Shown piece after piece: positions 51,373-60,279 of a DNA stretch of 64,000 nt. The stretch covers positions 466,533 through 530,532 of the forward strand of contig NZ_PJIQ01000001.1 of the NCBI RefSeq assembly GCF_002929745.1, given 5' to 3'. The notes under the pieces are model-generated. The model did not search any database. It saw only the letters and a program-made list of their open reading frames with translations, and was not told the origin of the DNA. A program made the translations under genes and the position numbers. The DNA is from Arthrobacter sp. B1805. Lineage in GTDB: Bacteria > Actinomycetota > Actinomycetes > Actinomycetales > Micrococcaceae. Every line of letters starts with the position of its first letter. Positions within the stretch are counted from its first letter, which is position 1.

Positions 51373-52725
51373 ATGAAAGCCAAGTTCCTGGCAACTGCCG
51401 GCATCGTCGCCGCAACTGCCGTAGCACTGACCGGCTGCTCCGGAGGAAACGGAAGCGGCGGGGGAGGCGGCGCGGAGGCCGCATCCTGCACCAACACCAT
51501 CGTCAACGAAGAAGCGCCCCAGGTGACCGTCTGGGCCTGGTACCCCGCGTTCAACGAAGTCGTCGACCAGTTCAACAACGCCAACGACGACGTCCAGATC
51601 TGCTGGACCAACGCAGGCCAGGGCAACGACGAGTACACCAAGTTCTCGACCTCGATCGAGTCCGGATCCGGCGCCCCCGACGTCATCCAGCTCGAGTCGG
51701 AGGTCCTCTCCAGCTTCACGATCCGCGACGCGCTCGTCGACCTCACCGAGTACGGCGCCAACGACGTCAAGGACCAGTACGCCGAAGGCGCCTGGGAAGA
51801 CGCCTCGAGCGGCGACGCCGTCTACGCGATCCCGGTCGACGGCGGACCCATGGGAATGCTCTACCGCCAGGACCTGTTCGACGCGGCCGGCATCCAGGTG
51901 CCCACGACGTGGGAGGAGTTCGAGGCGGCGGCCAAGAAGCTGAAGGAATCCGGCGACGGCGCCGTCATCGCGGACTTCCCGACGAACGGGCGCGCCTTCA
52001 ACCAGGCGCTCTTCGCCCAGGCCGGTTCGGTTCCCTTCGAGTACGATTCCGCGAACCCGCAGGAGATCGGCATCAAGGTCAACGACCAGGGCGCCAAGGA
52101 TGTCCTCGAGTACTGGGACGGCCTCGTCAAGCAGGGCCTCGTCGCAACGGACGACGCCTTCACCGCCGACTACAACACCAAGCTCGTCGACGGCTCCTAC
52201 GCCGTCTACCTCGCAGCTGCATGGGGCCCCGGCTACCTGCAGGGCCTGTCCGACGCCGATCCCACCGCCGTCTGGCGTGCCGCCCCGCTCCCGCAGTGGG
52301 ACCCGGCGAACCCGGTCCAGGTCAACTGGGGCGGTTCCACCTTCGCCGTGACGGAGCAGGCCAAGGACAAGGAACTCTCGGCGAAGGTCGCCATGGAGAT
52401 CTTCGGCAACGAGGAGCGCATGAACATCGGTGTGGACAAGGGCGCGCTCTTCCCGTCCTACGCTCCGGTTCTCGAGTCCGAAGCATTCGCCAACAAGGAG
52501 TACGAGTTCTTCGACGGACAGCAGATCCAGAAGGACGTGTTCCTCGACGCGGCCGCCGGCTATGAGGGAGCGACCTTCAGCCCCTTCCAGAACTACGCCT
52601 ACGACCAGCTGACCGTGCAGATCTACGCGATGGTGCAGGGCGAGAAGGACGCGGGCAAGGCGCTCGACGACCTCCAGGCGTCACTCGAGCAGTACGCGAC
52701 CGAGCAGGGCTTCACCCTGAAGTAG
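51373..52725 (+). CDS. Sugar ABC transporter binding lipoprotein (arabinoside type)
   Basis: A 450-residue CUT1 solute-binding lipoprotein: signal peptide ATAGIVAATAVALTGC with lipobox cysteine at about residue 21, a Gly/Ser linker, then VTVWAWYPAFNEVVDQFN and PVDGGPMGMLYRQDLFDAAG, typical of group 1 extracellular sugar-binding proteins. The ATG at 51373 follows GAGAGGAAG. The GH51 gene downstream points to arabino-oligosaccharides. A 14-bp hairpin after the gene separates it from the permeases. Confidence 0.92.
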   Translation: MKAKFLATAGIVAATAVALTGCSGGNGSGGGGGAEAASCTNTIVNEEAPQVTVWAWYPAFNEVVDQFNNANDDVQICWTNAGQGNDEYTKFSTSIESGSGAPDVIQLESEVLSSFTIRDALVDLTEYGANDVKDQYAEGAWEDASSGDAVYAIPVDGGPMGMLYRQDLFDAAGIQVPTTWEEFEAAAKKLKESGDGAVIADFPTNGRAFNQALFAQAGSVPFEYDSANPQEIGIKVNDQGAKDVLEYWDGLVKQGLVATDDAFTADYNTKLVDGSYAVYLAAAWGPGYLQGLSDADPTAVWRAAPLPQWDPANPVQVNWGGSTFAVTEQAKDKELSAKVAMEIFGNEERMNIGVDKGALFPSYAPVLESEAFANKEYEFFDGQQIQKDVFLDAAAGYEGATFSPFQNYAYDQLTVQIYAMVQGEKDAGKALDDLQASLEQYATEQGFTLK

Positions 52726-52732
52726 CCGATGC

Positions 52733-52765
52733 GGAGGGTGCCCGCGCCAGTCGCGGGCACCCTCC
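52733..52765 (+). terminator. Intra-operon hairpin between binding-protein and permease genes
   Basis: GGAGGGTGCCCGCG (52733-52746) and its exact reverse complement (52752-52765) form a 14-bp stem with a five-base loop, eight bases after the stop codon. It would act as a partial terminator or as a 3' stabiliser of the upstream message. Confidence 0.8.
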
Positions 52766-52828
52766 CATCAGGCCCCCGTGGAACACCTCCACCGCGCCAT
52801 CCGTCCCACAGCTCCAGGAAAGACCATC

Positions 52829-53779
52829 ATGGCTACGACCACCGCGCCGAGTTCGGCCCACCGGGCCGAAGCACCGGCCTCCGCCAAGCATCGCCCCGAC
52901 AAGAACTACCGGCGCAAGCAGCGCTGGGGCTGGTTGTTCGTGGCACCTTTCGCCCTCGTCTTCGCGACGTTCCTCATCCTTCCCCTGGTCTTCGCCTTCC
53001 GGATGAGCCTGTTCACCAGCACCCTCGCGACGGGCAACAAGTTCGTGGGTGCCGAGAACTACGTCAAGGCCTTCACCGATCCGATCTTCCTCCAGGGCCT
53101 CGGCACCGTCGCCAAGTTCGCGCTGATCATGATCCCGGCCCAGATGGTGGTGGCTCTCGTCGCGGCGCTCGTCCTCGACAACCTGGCCACGTGGGCCTCG
53201 AAATTCTCCCGGCTGATGATCTTCATCCCCTATGCCGTGCCGGTCGTCATCGGTGCCCTCATGTGGGGCTTCCTCTACAGTCCGCGCTTCGGGCCCGCCA
53301 GCTCCATCTTCGGCCTGTTCGGTGCCGCGGCCCCGGACTTCCTGGCCCAGGACAGCATCTTCGGCAGCCTCGTGAACATCGTGACGTGGCAGTGGGCCGG
53401 GTACTACATGATCATCATCTATGCGGCCCTGCGGGGCATCGATCCGGGCATCTACGAGGCCGCCGTGCTCGACGGCGCGACCGACCGCCAGATCGCCCTG
53501 CGCATCAAGGTTCCGATGATCTCCTCCTCCCTCGTGATGGTGGTCATCTTCGCCCTGATCGGCACCCTCCAGTTCTTCACCGAACCGCAGGTCCTGAGGG
53601 CCGTGGCGCAGGGAGCCATCCCGACGTCGTACACGCCGAACATGTATGCCTTCTCCCTGGCGTTCTCCTACAGCCAGTTCAACTACGCGTCCGCCATCTC
53701 CTTCGCGCTCGGCATCGTCGTGTTCGTCTTCTCCTTCTTCTTCCTCTTCCTGACCCGCAAGCAGAGCGGACTGAAATAA
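52829..53779 (+). CDS. Sugar ABC transporter permease, MalF type (arabinoside)
   Basis: A 316-residue six-helix permease with EAA loop YEAAVLDGATDRQIALRIKVP. A ~35-residue basic cytosolic N-terminus (KHRPDKNYRRKQRWG) precedes the first helix. CCAGGAAAG precedes the ATG at 52829, 104 bases after the binding-protein stop and after the hairpin. The second permease gene starts four bases downstream. No ATPase gene in the operon. Confidence 0.9.
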   Translation: MATTTAPSSAHRAEAPASAKHRPDKNYRRKQRWGWLFVAPFALVFATFLILPLVFAFRMSLFTSTLATGNKFVGAENYVKAFTDPIFLQGLGTVAKFALIMIPAQMVVALVAALVLDNLATWASKFSRLMIFIPYAVPVVIGALMWGFLYSPRFGPASSIFGLFGAAAPDFLAQDSIFGSLVNIVTWQWAGYYMIIIYAALRGIDPGIYEAAVLDGATDRQIALRIKVPMISSSLVMVVIFALIGTLQFFTEPQVLRAVAQGAIPTSYTPNMYAFSLAFSYSQFNYASAISFALGIVVFVFSFFFLFLTRKQSGLK

Positions 53780-53782
53780 CCC

Positions 53783-54712
53783 ATGGCACTCGTCACCGAC
53801 ACCCCACAGCAGCAGGACGGCGGCCGGAAGGTCCGCGGCGCCGGATCACGGAACCGCGCCCGTAACGGCGGTCCCCGTATCGGCTCGCACATCTTCCTGC
53901 TCATCCTCGTCATCTACTTCATCACTCCGATCTGGTGGCTGACCGTCGCGAGCACCAAGGACACCGCGGGCCTGTTCAGCGGTTCGGGCGGACCCCTCTG
54001 GTTCGACGACGAATTCCACTTCTTCAGCAACCTGCAGGGCCTGTTCGAACGGCAGGACGGCATCTACTGGCGCTGGCTGGGGAACTCGTTCCTCTACGCG
54101 ATCTCCGGCGGAGTCGGCGCGACCATCCTGGCCGTCCTCGCCGGCTATGGTTTCGCGAAGTACAACTTCCGCGGCCGGGCGGCCTTCTTCGGCATCCTGC
54201 TCGGCGCCGTGATGGTGCCGCTGACGGCGCTCGTCATCCCGACCTTCGTGCTCCTGAGCTCCGTCGGACTCGTGAACACCGTCTGGGCCGTGATCCTGCC
54301 CTCGCTGCTCAGCCCCTTCGGCGTCTACCTGATGAGGGTGTTCGCCCAGGAGGCAGTGCCCGATGAACTGCTCGACGCCGCCAGGATCGACGGCGCGGGG
54401 GAGATCCGCACGTTCTTTCAGATCGCCCTGCCCCTGCTGCGTCCGGCCATCGTCACGGTGCTCCTGTTGTCCGTCGTCGGGACCTGGAACAACTTCTTCC
54501 TGCCACTTGCGGTCCTCAGCGATCCGCTGCTGCTCCCCGTCACGGTGGGCCTCAACGGCTGGCAGGCCCTCTCCAACGCGGGCAGCGGTGGCGAGGCGCT
54601 CTGGAACCTGATCACCACGGGTGCGTTCATCTCGATCATCCCGCTGATCATCGCGTTCCTCTCCCTCCAGAAGTACTGGCAGGGCGGACTGTCGCTGGGC
54701 TCGCTCAAGTAG
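53783..54712 (+). CDS. Sugar ABC transporter permease, MalG type (arabinoside)
   Basis: A 309-residue permease with six helices and EAA loop LLDAARIDGAGEIRTFFQIALP. N-terminal ~35 residues are cytosolic and basic. It forms the membrane channel with the preceding permease. It ends 47 bases before the arabinofuranosidase gene. Confidence 0.9.
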   Translation: MALVTDTPQQQDGGRKVRGAGSRNRARNGGPRIGSHIFLLILVIYFITPIWWLTVASTKDTAGLFSGSGGPLWFDDEFHFFSNLQGLFERQDGIYWRWLGNSFLYAISGGVGATILAVLAGYGFAKYNFRGRAAFFGILLGAVMVPLTALVIPTFVLLSSVGLVNTVWAVILPSLLSPFGVYLMRVFAQEAVPDELLDAARIDGAGEIRTFFQIALPLLRPAIVTVLLLSVVGTWNNFFLPLAVLSDPLLLPVTVGLNGWQALSNAGSGGEALWNLITTGAFISIIPLIIAFLSLQKYWQGGLSLGSLK

Positions 54713-54759
54713 CCCGCACTCCGTTTCCTGCCACGCCATCACGCACAGAAAGTAATTCG

Positions 54760-56271
54760 ATGCAGAACGCACGCCTCACACTCGATCCCCACTTCACGGT
54801 GGGGCGGATCAACCGCAACATCTTCGGCGGGTTCGTCGAACACCTCGGTCGCCACGTCTACGACGGCATCTACGAGCCCGGCCACCAGAGCGCCGACGAC
54901 GAGGGCTTCCGCCAGGACGTCATCGAACTCGTGAAGGAGATGGGCGTCTCCACCATCCGCTACCCCGGCGGCAACTTCGTCTCCGGGTTCCGCTGGGAGG
55001 ACAGCGTGGGCCCTCGCGAGGAGCGCCCCACGCGCCTCGACCTCGCATGGCACTCCACCGAGACCAATCAGGTCGGCATGCACGAGTTCGCCTCCTGGCT
55101 GCAGAAGGTCGGCAGCGACCTCATGCTCGCGGTGAACCTCGGCACGAGGGGCACACCCGAGGCGCTCGAGCTCCTCGAGTACTCGAACCTCCCCAAGGGA
55201 ACGGCCCTCGCCGACCAGCGCATGACCAACGGCCGGCCTGACCCGTTCGACGTCAAGATCTGGTGCCTCGGCAACGAGATGGACGGACCGTGGCAGCTCG
55301 GCCACCGTTCGGCCGAGGACTACGGCAAGCTCGCCGCCATCACGGCCAGGGCCATGCGGCAGCTCGACCCCTCGATCGAGCTCGTGGCCTGCGGCTCGTC
55401 CAGCGCCCACATGCCCACGTTCGGCGAGTGGGAGCGCGTGGTGCTCAGCCACACGTACGACGTCGTCGACTACATCTCGTGCCATGCCTACTACGAGGAG
55501 AAGAACGGCGACCTCGGTTCCTTCCTCGCTTCCGCCGTGGACATGGATCACTTCATCGAGTCGGTGGTCGCCACCGCCGACCACGTGAAGGCCGTCCGCG
55601 GCAGCTCCAAGACCATCAACATCTCGTTCGACGAGTGGAATGTCTGGTACATCAGCCGCTTCGAGAACGTCGACAAGATCGAGGGGCTCGACAACTGGCC
55701 CGTGGCACCCCGCCTGCTCGAGGACTGCTACTCCGTCGCCGATGCCGTCGTGTTCGGGAACCTCATGATTTCGCTGCTCAAGCACGCGGACCGTGTGACC
55801 TCGGCGTCGCTCGCGCAGCTCGTCAACGTGATCGCCCCGATCATGACCGAGCCCGGCGGACCGGCCTGGCGCCAGACGACGTTCTTCCCGTTCTCGATCA
55901 CGTCGAGGCTCGCGCAGGGCTCGGTGCTCGAACTGAAGCTCGACGCGGGTACGTACGAGACCGGCGAGTACGGCGTCGTGCCGCTCGTGGACGCGGTTGC
56001 CACGCACGACGACGCAACGGGTGCGACCGCCGTCTTCCTCGTCAACCGGTCACAGACCGAGGAGACGACCGTGACGATCGACGTCGCCGCGCTCAATGGG
56101 TTCAGCTCGGTGGACGCGCAGTCGCTGTACGATACGGACGTGTATGCGAAGAACACCCTTGAGGAGTCCGAGCGCGTGACCATGAGACCGAACACGTCAG
56201 CGAAGCTCGACGGCGGCGCCGTCACCATCACGCTTCCTCCGGTGTCCTGGACGGCCGTATCCCTCGCATGA
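54760..56271 (+). CDS. GH51 alpha-L-arabinofuranosidase
   Basis: A 503-residue intracellular enzyme releasing arabinose from arabino-oligosaccharides. Typical blocks are INRNIFGGFVEHLGRHVYDG at the start, GNEMDGPWQLGHRSAEDYG with the acid/base glutamate and ISFDEWNVWYISR with the nucleophile glutamate; the C-terminal ~130 residues form the beta-sandwich. No signal peptide, consistent with import of oligosaccharides first. AGAAAG precedes the ATG. It overlaps the epimerase gene by four bases. Confidence 0.96.
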   Translation: MQNARLTLDPHFTVGRINRNIFGGFVEHLGRHVYDGIYEPGHQSADDEGFRQDVIELVKEMGVSTIRYPGGNFVSGFRWEDSVGPREERPTRLDLAWHSTETNQVGMHEFASWLQKVGSDLMLAVNLGTRGTPEALELLEYSNLPKGTALADQRMTNGRPDPFDVKIWCLGNEMDGPWQLGHRSAEDYGKLAAITARAMRQLDPSIELVACGSSSAHMPTFGEWERVVLSHTYDVVDYISCHAYYEEKNGDLGSFLASAVDMDHFIESVVATADHVKAVRGSSKTINISFDEWNVWYISRFENVDKIEGLDNWPVAPRLLEDCYSVADAVVFGNLMISLLKHADRVTSASLAQLVNVIAPIMTEPGGPAWRQTTFFPFSITSRLAQGSVLELKLDAGTYETGEYGVVPLVDAVATHDDATGATAVFLVNRSQTEETTVTIDVAALNGFSSVDAQSLYDTDVYAKNTLEESERVTMRPNTSAKLDGGAVTITLPPVSWTAVSLA

Positions 56272-57176
56272 ACCACCCTGAATACAGGATCGAGGGCGGC
56301 GGCTACACAGCCGTCGTCCTCGGTCTCGGTGCCGCTGTCCGGGAGCTGACCCACGAGAGCAGGCCGCTCGTGGTCGGCTTCGCCGCCGATGAGGAGATGC
56401 CGAACTTCCGCGGAGCCTTCGTGGCTCCGTGGCCCAACCGCATCGCGGACGGCCGCTACTCGTTCGACGGCTCGGACTTTGAACTCCCGATCAATGAGCC
56501 GGAGCGCGGGACGGCACTGCACGGCCTGGTCTTCGACGTCGCCTGGACGCTCGTGGAGCACACCCCGTCCGCAGTGACCCTGGCCTGCACCATCCGGCCC
56601 GCTGACGCATACCCCTTCGAGCTCTCGCTCCAGGCGAGGTTCAGCGTCGACGGGCAGGGCTTCAGGACGGACGTCACCGCGGTGAACACGGGCGACCGGC
56701 GCGCGCCGTACGGCGTGTGTCCGCACCCGTACCTGATGGCCGGTGCGTCGCCTCTCGACGAGTGGGTGCTGGAACTGCCGGCATCGACTGTCCTCACGGT
56801 GACCCCTGATCGCCTGCTGCCGGTGGCCAAGGAGCCGGTCGCGGGGACTCCCTTCGACTTCCGGTCCGCGCACGCCATCGGCGACGTGCAGATCGACCAC
56901 GCGTTCACCGACCTGGCCAGGGATGGCGCGGGACGCGCCACGGTCCGCGTCACCGACCCCGTCCACGGGACGGGTACCGCGATGGTGTGGGACGGGAGCT
57001 GCCCGTGGGTGCAGATCCACACCGCGGATCTCCCGAAGAAGCCCGAGAACACGCGTCTTGGACTCGCCGTCGAACCGATGACGTGCCCGCCGGACGCCTT
57101 CAACACGGGCGAGGACCTGGTGGTCCTCGAACCGGGGGAGTCCCACCTCACGGGCTGGACGATCAGCGCCCTGTAG
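56268..57176 (+). CDS. Aldose 1-epimerase family protein
   Basis: A 302-residue galactose-mutarotase-like protein: FVAPWPNRIADGRYSFDG with the substrate-binding Asn-Arg, GTALHGLVFDVAWTL with the first active-site histidine, CPHPYLMAG with the second, and LAVEPMTCPPDAFN with the catalytic glutamate. It interconverts anomers of the released sugar. It is the last gene of the arabinoside operon, coupled to the arabinofuranosidase by ATGA. Confidence 0.93.
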   Translation: MNHPEYRIEGGGYTAVVLGLGAAVRELTHESRPLVVGFAADEEMPNFRGAFVAPWPNRIADGRYSFDGSDFELPINEPERGTALHGLVFDVAWTLVEHTPSAVTLACTIRPADAYPFELSLQARFSVDGQGFRTDVTAVNTGDRRAPYGVCPHPYLMAGASPLDEWVLELPASTVLTVTPDRLLPVAKEPVAGTPFDFRSAHAIGDVQIDHAFTDLARDGAGRATVRVTDPVHGTGTAMVWDGSCPWVQIHTADLPKKPENTRLGLAVEPMTCPPDAFNTGEDLVVLEPGESHLTGWTISAL

Positions 57177-57247
57177 CGGAAGGAACGCACACCCGGTGAA
57201 CACTGCGTCACCGCTCGCCTGCGCGGGGAACTGCCCTCCGCAGCAGG

Positions 57248-57853
57248 TCAGTGACGCGCGAGCGTGTCGTCCGGGAGGTGGGATCGCCCGCCCCAGCCGG
57301 TCAGTGCGAGCAGGTCGCCGAGGACGTCCTCGACCGGGCGATCGGCGTCGATGGGCATGAACGTCGCGTACTCGGGCAGCCTGCGGTAGCCGCCGTCGAG
57401 AGCCGTCAGGTCCTGACGGCTCTCCCTGTCGGTGCCGCGGGCCCTGATCCGAGCGAGTGCGACGTCCACCGGGAGGTCGAAGTGCACGACGACGTCGGGA
57501 GCGGGAAGGACCCGCTGGAGCCATGGCAGGAGGATTCCACGGGGAAGCCCGCGCGCCTCCCTCAGGGCCAGTTGGCACTGGAGCCCGCGATCGATGACCG
57601 CCACGCCCTCGAAGTGACGCAACCGCGCCTCGTTCAGAAGGACATTGATCACGCGCACGGCTGTCTCCAGGACGTCCAGCACGCGCGGATGGGGCGTCCA
57701 ACCCAGCGCCGCCCACCAGCCGTTCATCGTCCTGCGTCCCGCCGGGGCCCTCAGCATGACCGCAGCGCCGCCCGACTTCGTGATGGCACGGGTGAGCCGA
57801 CGGGCTGCCGTGCTCTTGCCGGAGCCGTCGATGCCGGTCAGGAGGATGCGCAG
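57248..57853 (-). CDS. Thymidylate-kinase-like P-loop kinase without a standard start codon
   Basis: The open frame encodes ILLTGIDGSGKSTAARRL, a canonical Walker A of the dTMP kinase type, then VIDRGLQCQLALREARG (DRx region), HFDLPVDVALARI and the LID-like RARGTDRESRQ. The first ATG (57757) would remove the P-loop, so the true start lies upstream. No ATG, GTG or TTG exists in frame there; the CTG at 57853, seven bases after GGAAGG, gives a 201-residue protein and is my choice. The substrate could be dTMP or another nucleotide. Confidence 0.7.
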   Translation of the reverse strand: MRILLTGIDGSGKSTAARRLTRAITKSGGAAVMLRAPAGRRTMNGWWAALGWTPHPRVLDVLETAVRVINVLLNEARLRHFEGVAVIDRGLQCQLALREARGLPRGILLPWLQRVLPAPDVVVHFDLPVDVALARIRARGTDRESRQDLTALDGGYRRLPEYATFMPIDADRPVEDVLGDLLALTGWGGRSHLPDDTLARH

Positions 57854-57942
57854 GGGAGGACCTTCCGCTCGTGGTGTCCCCTTATCAACGGGGGTCGCAC
57901 GCGTGCCGTTCCCGTCGTGCGGTCAGCGGTGGTCCCGAGGGA

Positions 57943-58422
57943 CTACCCGGCACGAAGACCACTGTCGTCGAGCACCAGGCTTCCCTGGACCGCCTCGCCC
58001 CCGCAGTGCCTGCCGTTCGGGTAGACGACGGCCGGCACCACCCTGGCGGTATGGACGGCGGTCGTCCCGTCCACGCGGCGCAGGGTGACCTCGGCGTCGA
58101 CCTCCTCCTCGGACAAGGCGAGGGTGGCGAATCCGGTCAGGGTTCCGTCCGGAGTCGACCGTGCACTGCAGACACCGTCCGGCGTGCACGTCTCGGAGGT
58201 CGTCGTCGAACCCGGATGGAGGGCGACGTCGGCAGCGCTGCAGCCGTCGTCCGTGCAGACCGACACGCCGAGGCTGTCCGCGACAGCGGCAGGACCCCCG
58301 GCAACGGTGAAGGACAGACCCTGCTGCGCCCCGATCTCCGTACACGCGAGGACATCGGGGGCGCACGACGTGAGGGCGAGGGTGACGACCCCCAGTACCG
58401 CCGACGAGCGGAGCAGTCCCAC
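57943..58422 (-). CDS. Putative lipoprotein of unknown function
   Basis: A 159-residue exported protein: helix LLRSSAVLGVVTLALTSC with lipobox LTSC, then a beta-rich domain with three cysteine-containing segments (SVCTDDGC, ETCTPDGVCSA, NGRHCGG). GGAGGG lies six bases before the GTG at 58422, which fixes the start. No family recognised. Confidence 0.72.
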   Translation of the reverse strand: MGLLRSSAVLGVVTLALTSCAPDVLACTEIGAQQGLSFTVAGGPAAVADSLGVSVCTDDGCSAADVALHPGSTTTSETCTPDGVCSARSTPDGTLTGFATLALSEEEVDAEVTLRRVDGTTAVHTARVVPAVVYPNGRHCGGEAVQGSLVLDDSGLRAG

Positions 58423-58480
58423 GAGTCGCCCTCCGATCAGCAGTAACGAGATGGTCGATCCCAGGGCCCCGTGGCACCGG

Positions 58481-58792
58481 TCAGGGGCCGGAACGCCGCG
58501 GCGATTCCCCCTGGCTCGACGACGCCACCACCCGGGCTGCGAGCTGGCGGGCTTCCCGGAGCCGCTCCGGTGGGCAGGTACCCACGGGCGGCATCGAGAA
58601 TTCGGAGGGCACGTGGTCCGCGGGTCCACGCGCAGTGGTGCGGGGCTCTCCGGGCCGGAAGCACAGCCAGGCGAGGACGATGCCGCCGGTCGTGATCAGG
58701 AGGATCGGATACCCCCGAGCGCCCGCGAAGAGCGCGAAGACCCCCAGGGACATGGTGATCATGCCGAGCGGGGCGATATATCGTGTGTTCAT
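58481..58792 (-). CDS. Small two-helix membrane protein
   Basis: A 103-residue protein with two adjoining helices (YIAPLGMITMSLGVFALFAG and GYPILLITTGGIVLAWLCF) and a charged cytosolic tail. GTGGAAG directly precedes the ATG at 58792. Function unknown. The frame continues upstream without protein-like character. Confidence 0.6.
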   Translation of the reverse strand: MNTRYIAPLGMITMSLGVFALFAGARGYPILLITTGGIVLAWLCFRPGEPRTTARGPADHVPSEFSMPPVGTCPPERLREARQLAARVVASSSQGESPRRSGP

Positions 58793-58911
58793 CTTCCACG
58801 TCCGTCGTCGTTGACTGATGGTGGTGCAACAGATAGTACTCCCGCCTTCCACGGAGCGCACCCGATCGTGCCCTGTCCCACCGGGCGTCCGGCGAAGCGA
58901 CCCGGGCGGCG

Positions 58912-59415
58912 TCAGTGCAGGATGCGCTGGTACAGGAGATGGTCCTGCCAGCGCCCGGCAATACTGAGGTAGGCCGGCGCGGTGCCGATGAGCGTGAACC
59001 CGGCCCGGACCAGGACGGCCTTCGACGGCTCGTTGTGCGGCAGCACCGATGCCTGGATGCGGTGCAGGCCCAAGGGGCCACGCGCGTGATGCGCCGCGCG
59101 GTGCAGGGCAGCTGACCCGACACCGCGGCCCTGCAACCGGGCATCCACCCAGTACCCGACGTGCGCGTTCAGGAACGGACCGCGGACAATCCCGCTCAGC
59201 GTGATCGTGCCGACGATGCGGTGGTCCGAGGTCAGGACCCACGGCACCTCCGTGCCCGAAGCAAGGCCGGCGAGCTTCCCTGCAATCTGGTCGGCCTGCC
59301 CCGCTTCCTTGAAGTACGCATCGTCCCGGAGCGGCTCCCACGGCGAGAGGTGTTCACGGTTGTCCCGGTAGGCCTGTGCGAGGGCGGCGGCGTCGGTCGG
59401 TGCGAGCAGGCGCAT
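58912..59415 (-). CDS. GNAT-family N-acetyltransferase (RimJ/RimL-like)
   Basis: A 167-residue acetyltransferase: MRLLAPTDAAALAQAYRDNR, GTITLSGIVRGPFLNAHVGY, the acetyl-CoA loop LQGRGVGSAALHRA, and HRIQASVLPHNEPSKAVLVR typical of ribosomal-protein alanine acetyltransferases. GGGAGT precedes the ATG at 59415; an in-frame GTG at 59448 with TACTGT seven bases upstream is a leaderless alternative. Confidence 0.85.
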   Translation of the reverse strand: MRLLAPTDAAALAQAYRDNREHLSPWEPLRDDAYFKEAGQADQIAGKLAGLASGTEVPWVLTSDHRIVGTITLSGIVRGPFLNAHVGYWVDARLQGRGVGSAALHRAAHHARGPLGLHRIQASVLPHNEPSKAVLVRAGFTLIGTAPAYLSIAGRWQDHLLYQRILH

Positions 59416-59532
59416 GCCTACTCCCGGGGGCAGGGCGGGTGAGGACACGCGGGCAACAGTAGTACATCCGCACCTCGCCGACGGACGCTCAGGTGGTTGG
59501 CGCAGCATCACGAGACGTGCAAGCCTAGGCGG

Positions 59533-60279
59533 ATGAGCCCGACACAGCACATCCCGACCGACAGCGGCACCCTCTCCGCCTACGTGGCGCGGCCCGAGGG
59601 GCCTGTGAGGGGAGGACTCGTCCTCATCCACGAGGTATGGGGACTCGTCGGACACACGCGGGACGTAGCGGACCGCTTCGCCCGGGAGGGGTACGTCGTC
59701 GTCGCTCCTGACCTGCTTGCCGACCGGGGCATCACCGAGGAGAGCACGGCGGGAATCGGGGAGGACCTCGCCGGGCCGGACGCGGAGGCACGCAACCGGG
59801 CCCAGCCGAAGCTCCGCGCATTGCTGGCACCGCTGCAGGACGCGGAGTTCGGTGCCACCACCACCGAGCGGGTCCGGTCCTGCTTCGAGTACCTGTACGA
59901 CGACGCCGACGTGGCCGGACGCGTGGCCGTCACGGGTTTCTGCTTCGGCGGCACGTACAGCTTCTCCCTGGCGGTGCACGAGCCGCGCCTCCTCGCATGC
60001 GTTCCCTTCTACGGCCATGCGAACTTCCCGGACGAGGAGCTCTCCCGCATCAAGGCGCCCGTCCTCGCCTTCTACGGCCAGGACGACGACGCGCTCATCG
60101 CCGCGCTGCCGGAGCTCGAGGCGGCGATGGCCCGGGCCGGCGTGGACTTCACCGCGAAGGTCTACCCCGGTGCCGGGCACGCCTTCTTCAACGACTCGAA
60201 TCGCTATGCCTACAGGCCCGGTCCGGCCGGCGACGCGTGGAAGCGGACCCTGGACTTCCTCGCCCTGCACGTTGCCTGA
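59533..60279 (+). CDS. Dienelactone hydrolase family protein
   Basis: A 248-residue alpha/beta hydrolase with the cysteine nucleophile in VAVTGFCFGGTYSF, the aspartate in FYGQDDDALI and the histidine in YPGAGHAFFND; HEVWGLVGHTRDVADRFARE is typical of the family. Substrate may be a dienelactone or another ester. AGGCGG precedes the ATG at 59533. The downstream crcB starts within its last codons. Confidence 0.9.
   Translation: MSPTQHIPTDSGTLSAYVARPEGPVRGGLVLIHEVWGLVGHTRDVADRFAREGYVVVAPDLLADRGITEESTAGIGEDLAGPDAEARNRAQPKLRALLAPLQDAEFGATTTERVRSCFEYLYDDADVAGRVAVTGFCFGGTYSFSLAVHEPRLLACVPFYGHANFPDEELSRIKAPVLAFYGQDDDALIAALPELEAAMARAGVDFTAKVYPGAGHAFFNDSNRYAYRPGPAGDAWKRTLDFLALHVA

Noticed and set aside
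54739..56007. Long open frame antisense to the arabinofuranosidase gene, and similar long antisense frames elsewhere (for example 7280-8752 and 13519-14787)
   Set aside because: These are shadows produced by high third-position GC; they are Arg/Gly/His-rich, show no domains and lie opposite clearly conserved genes.
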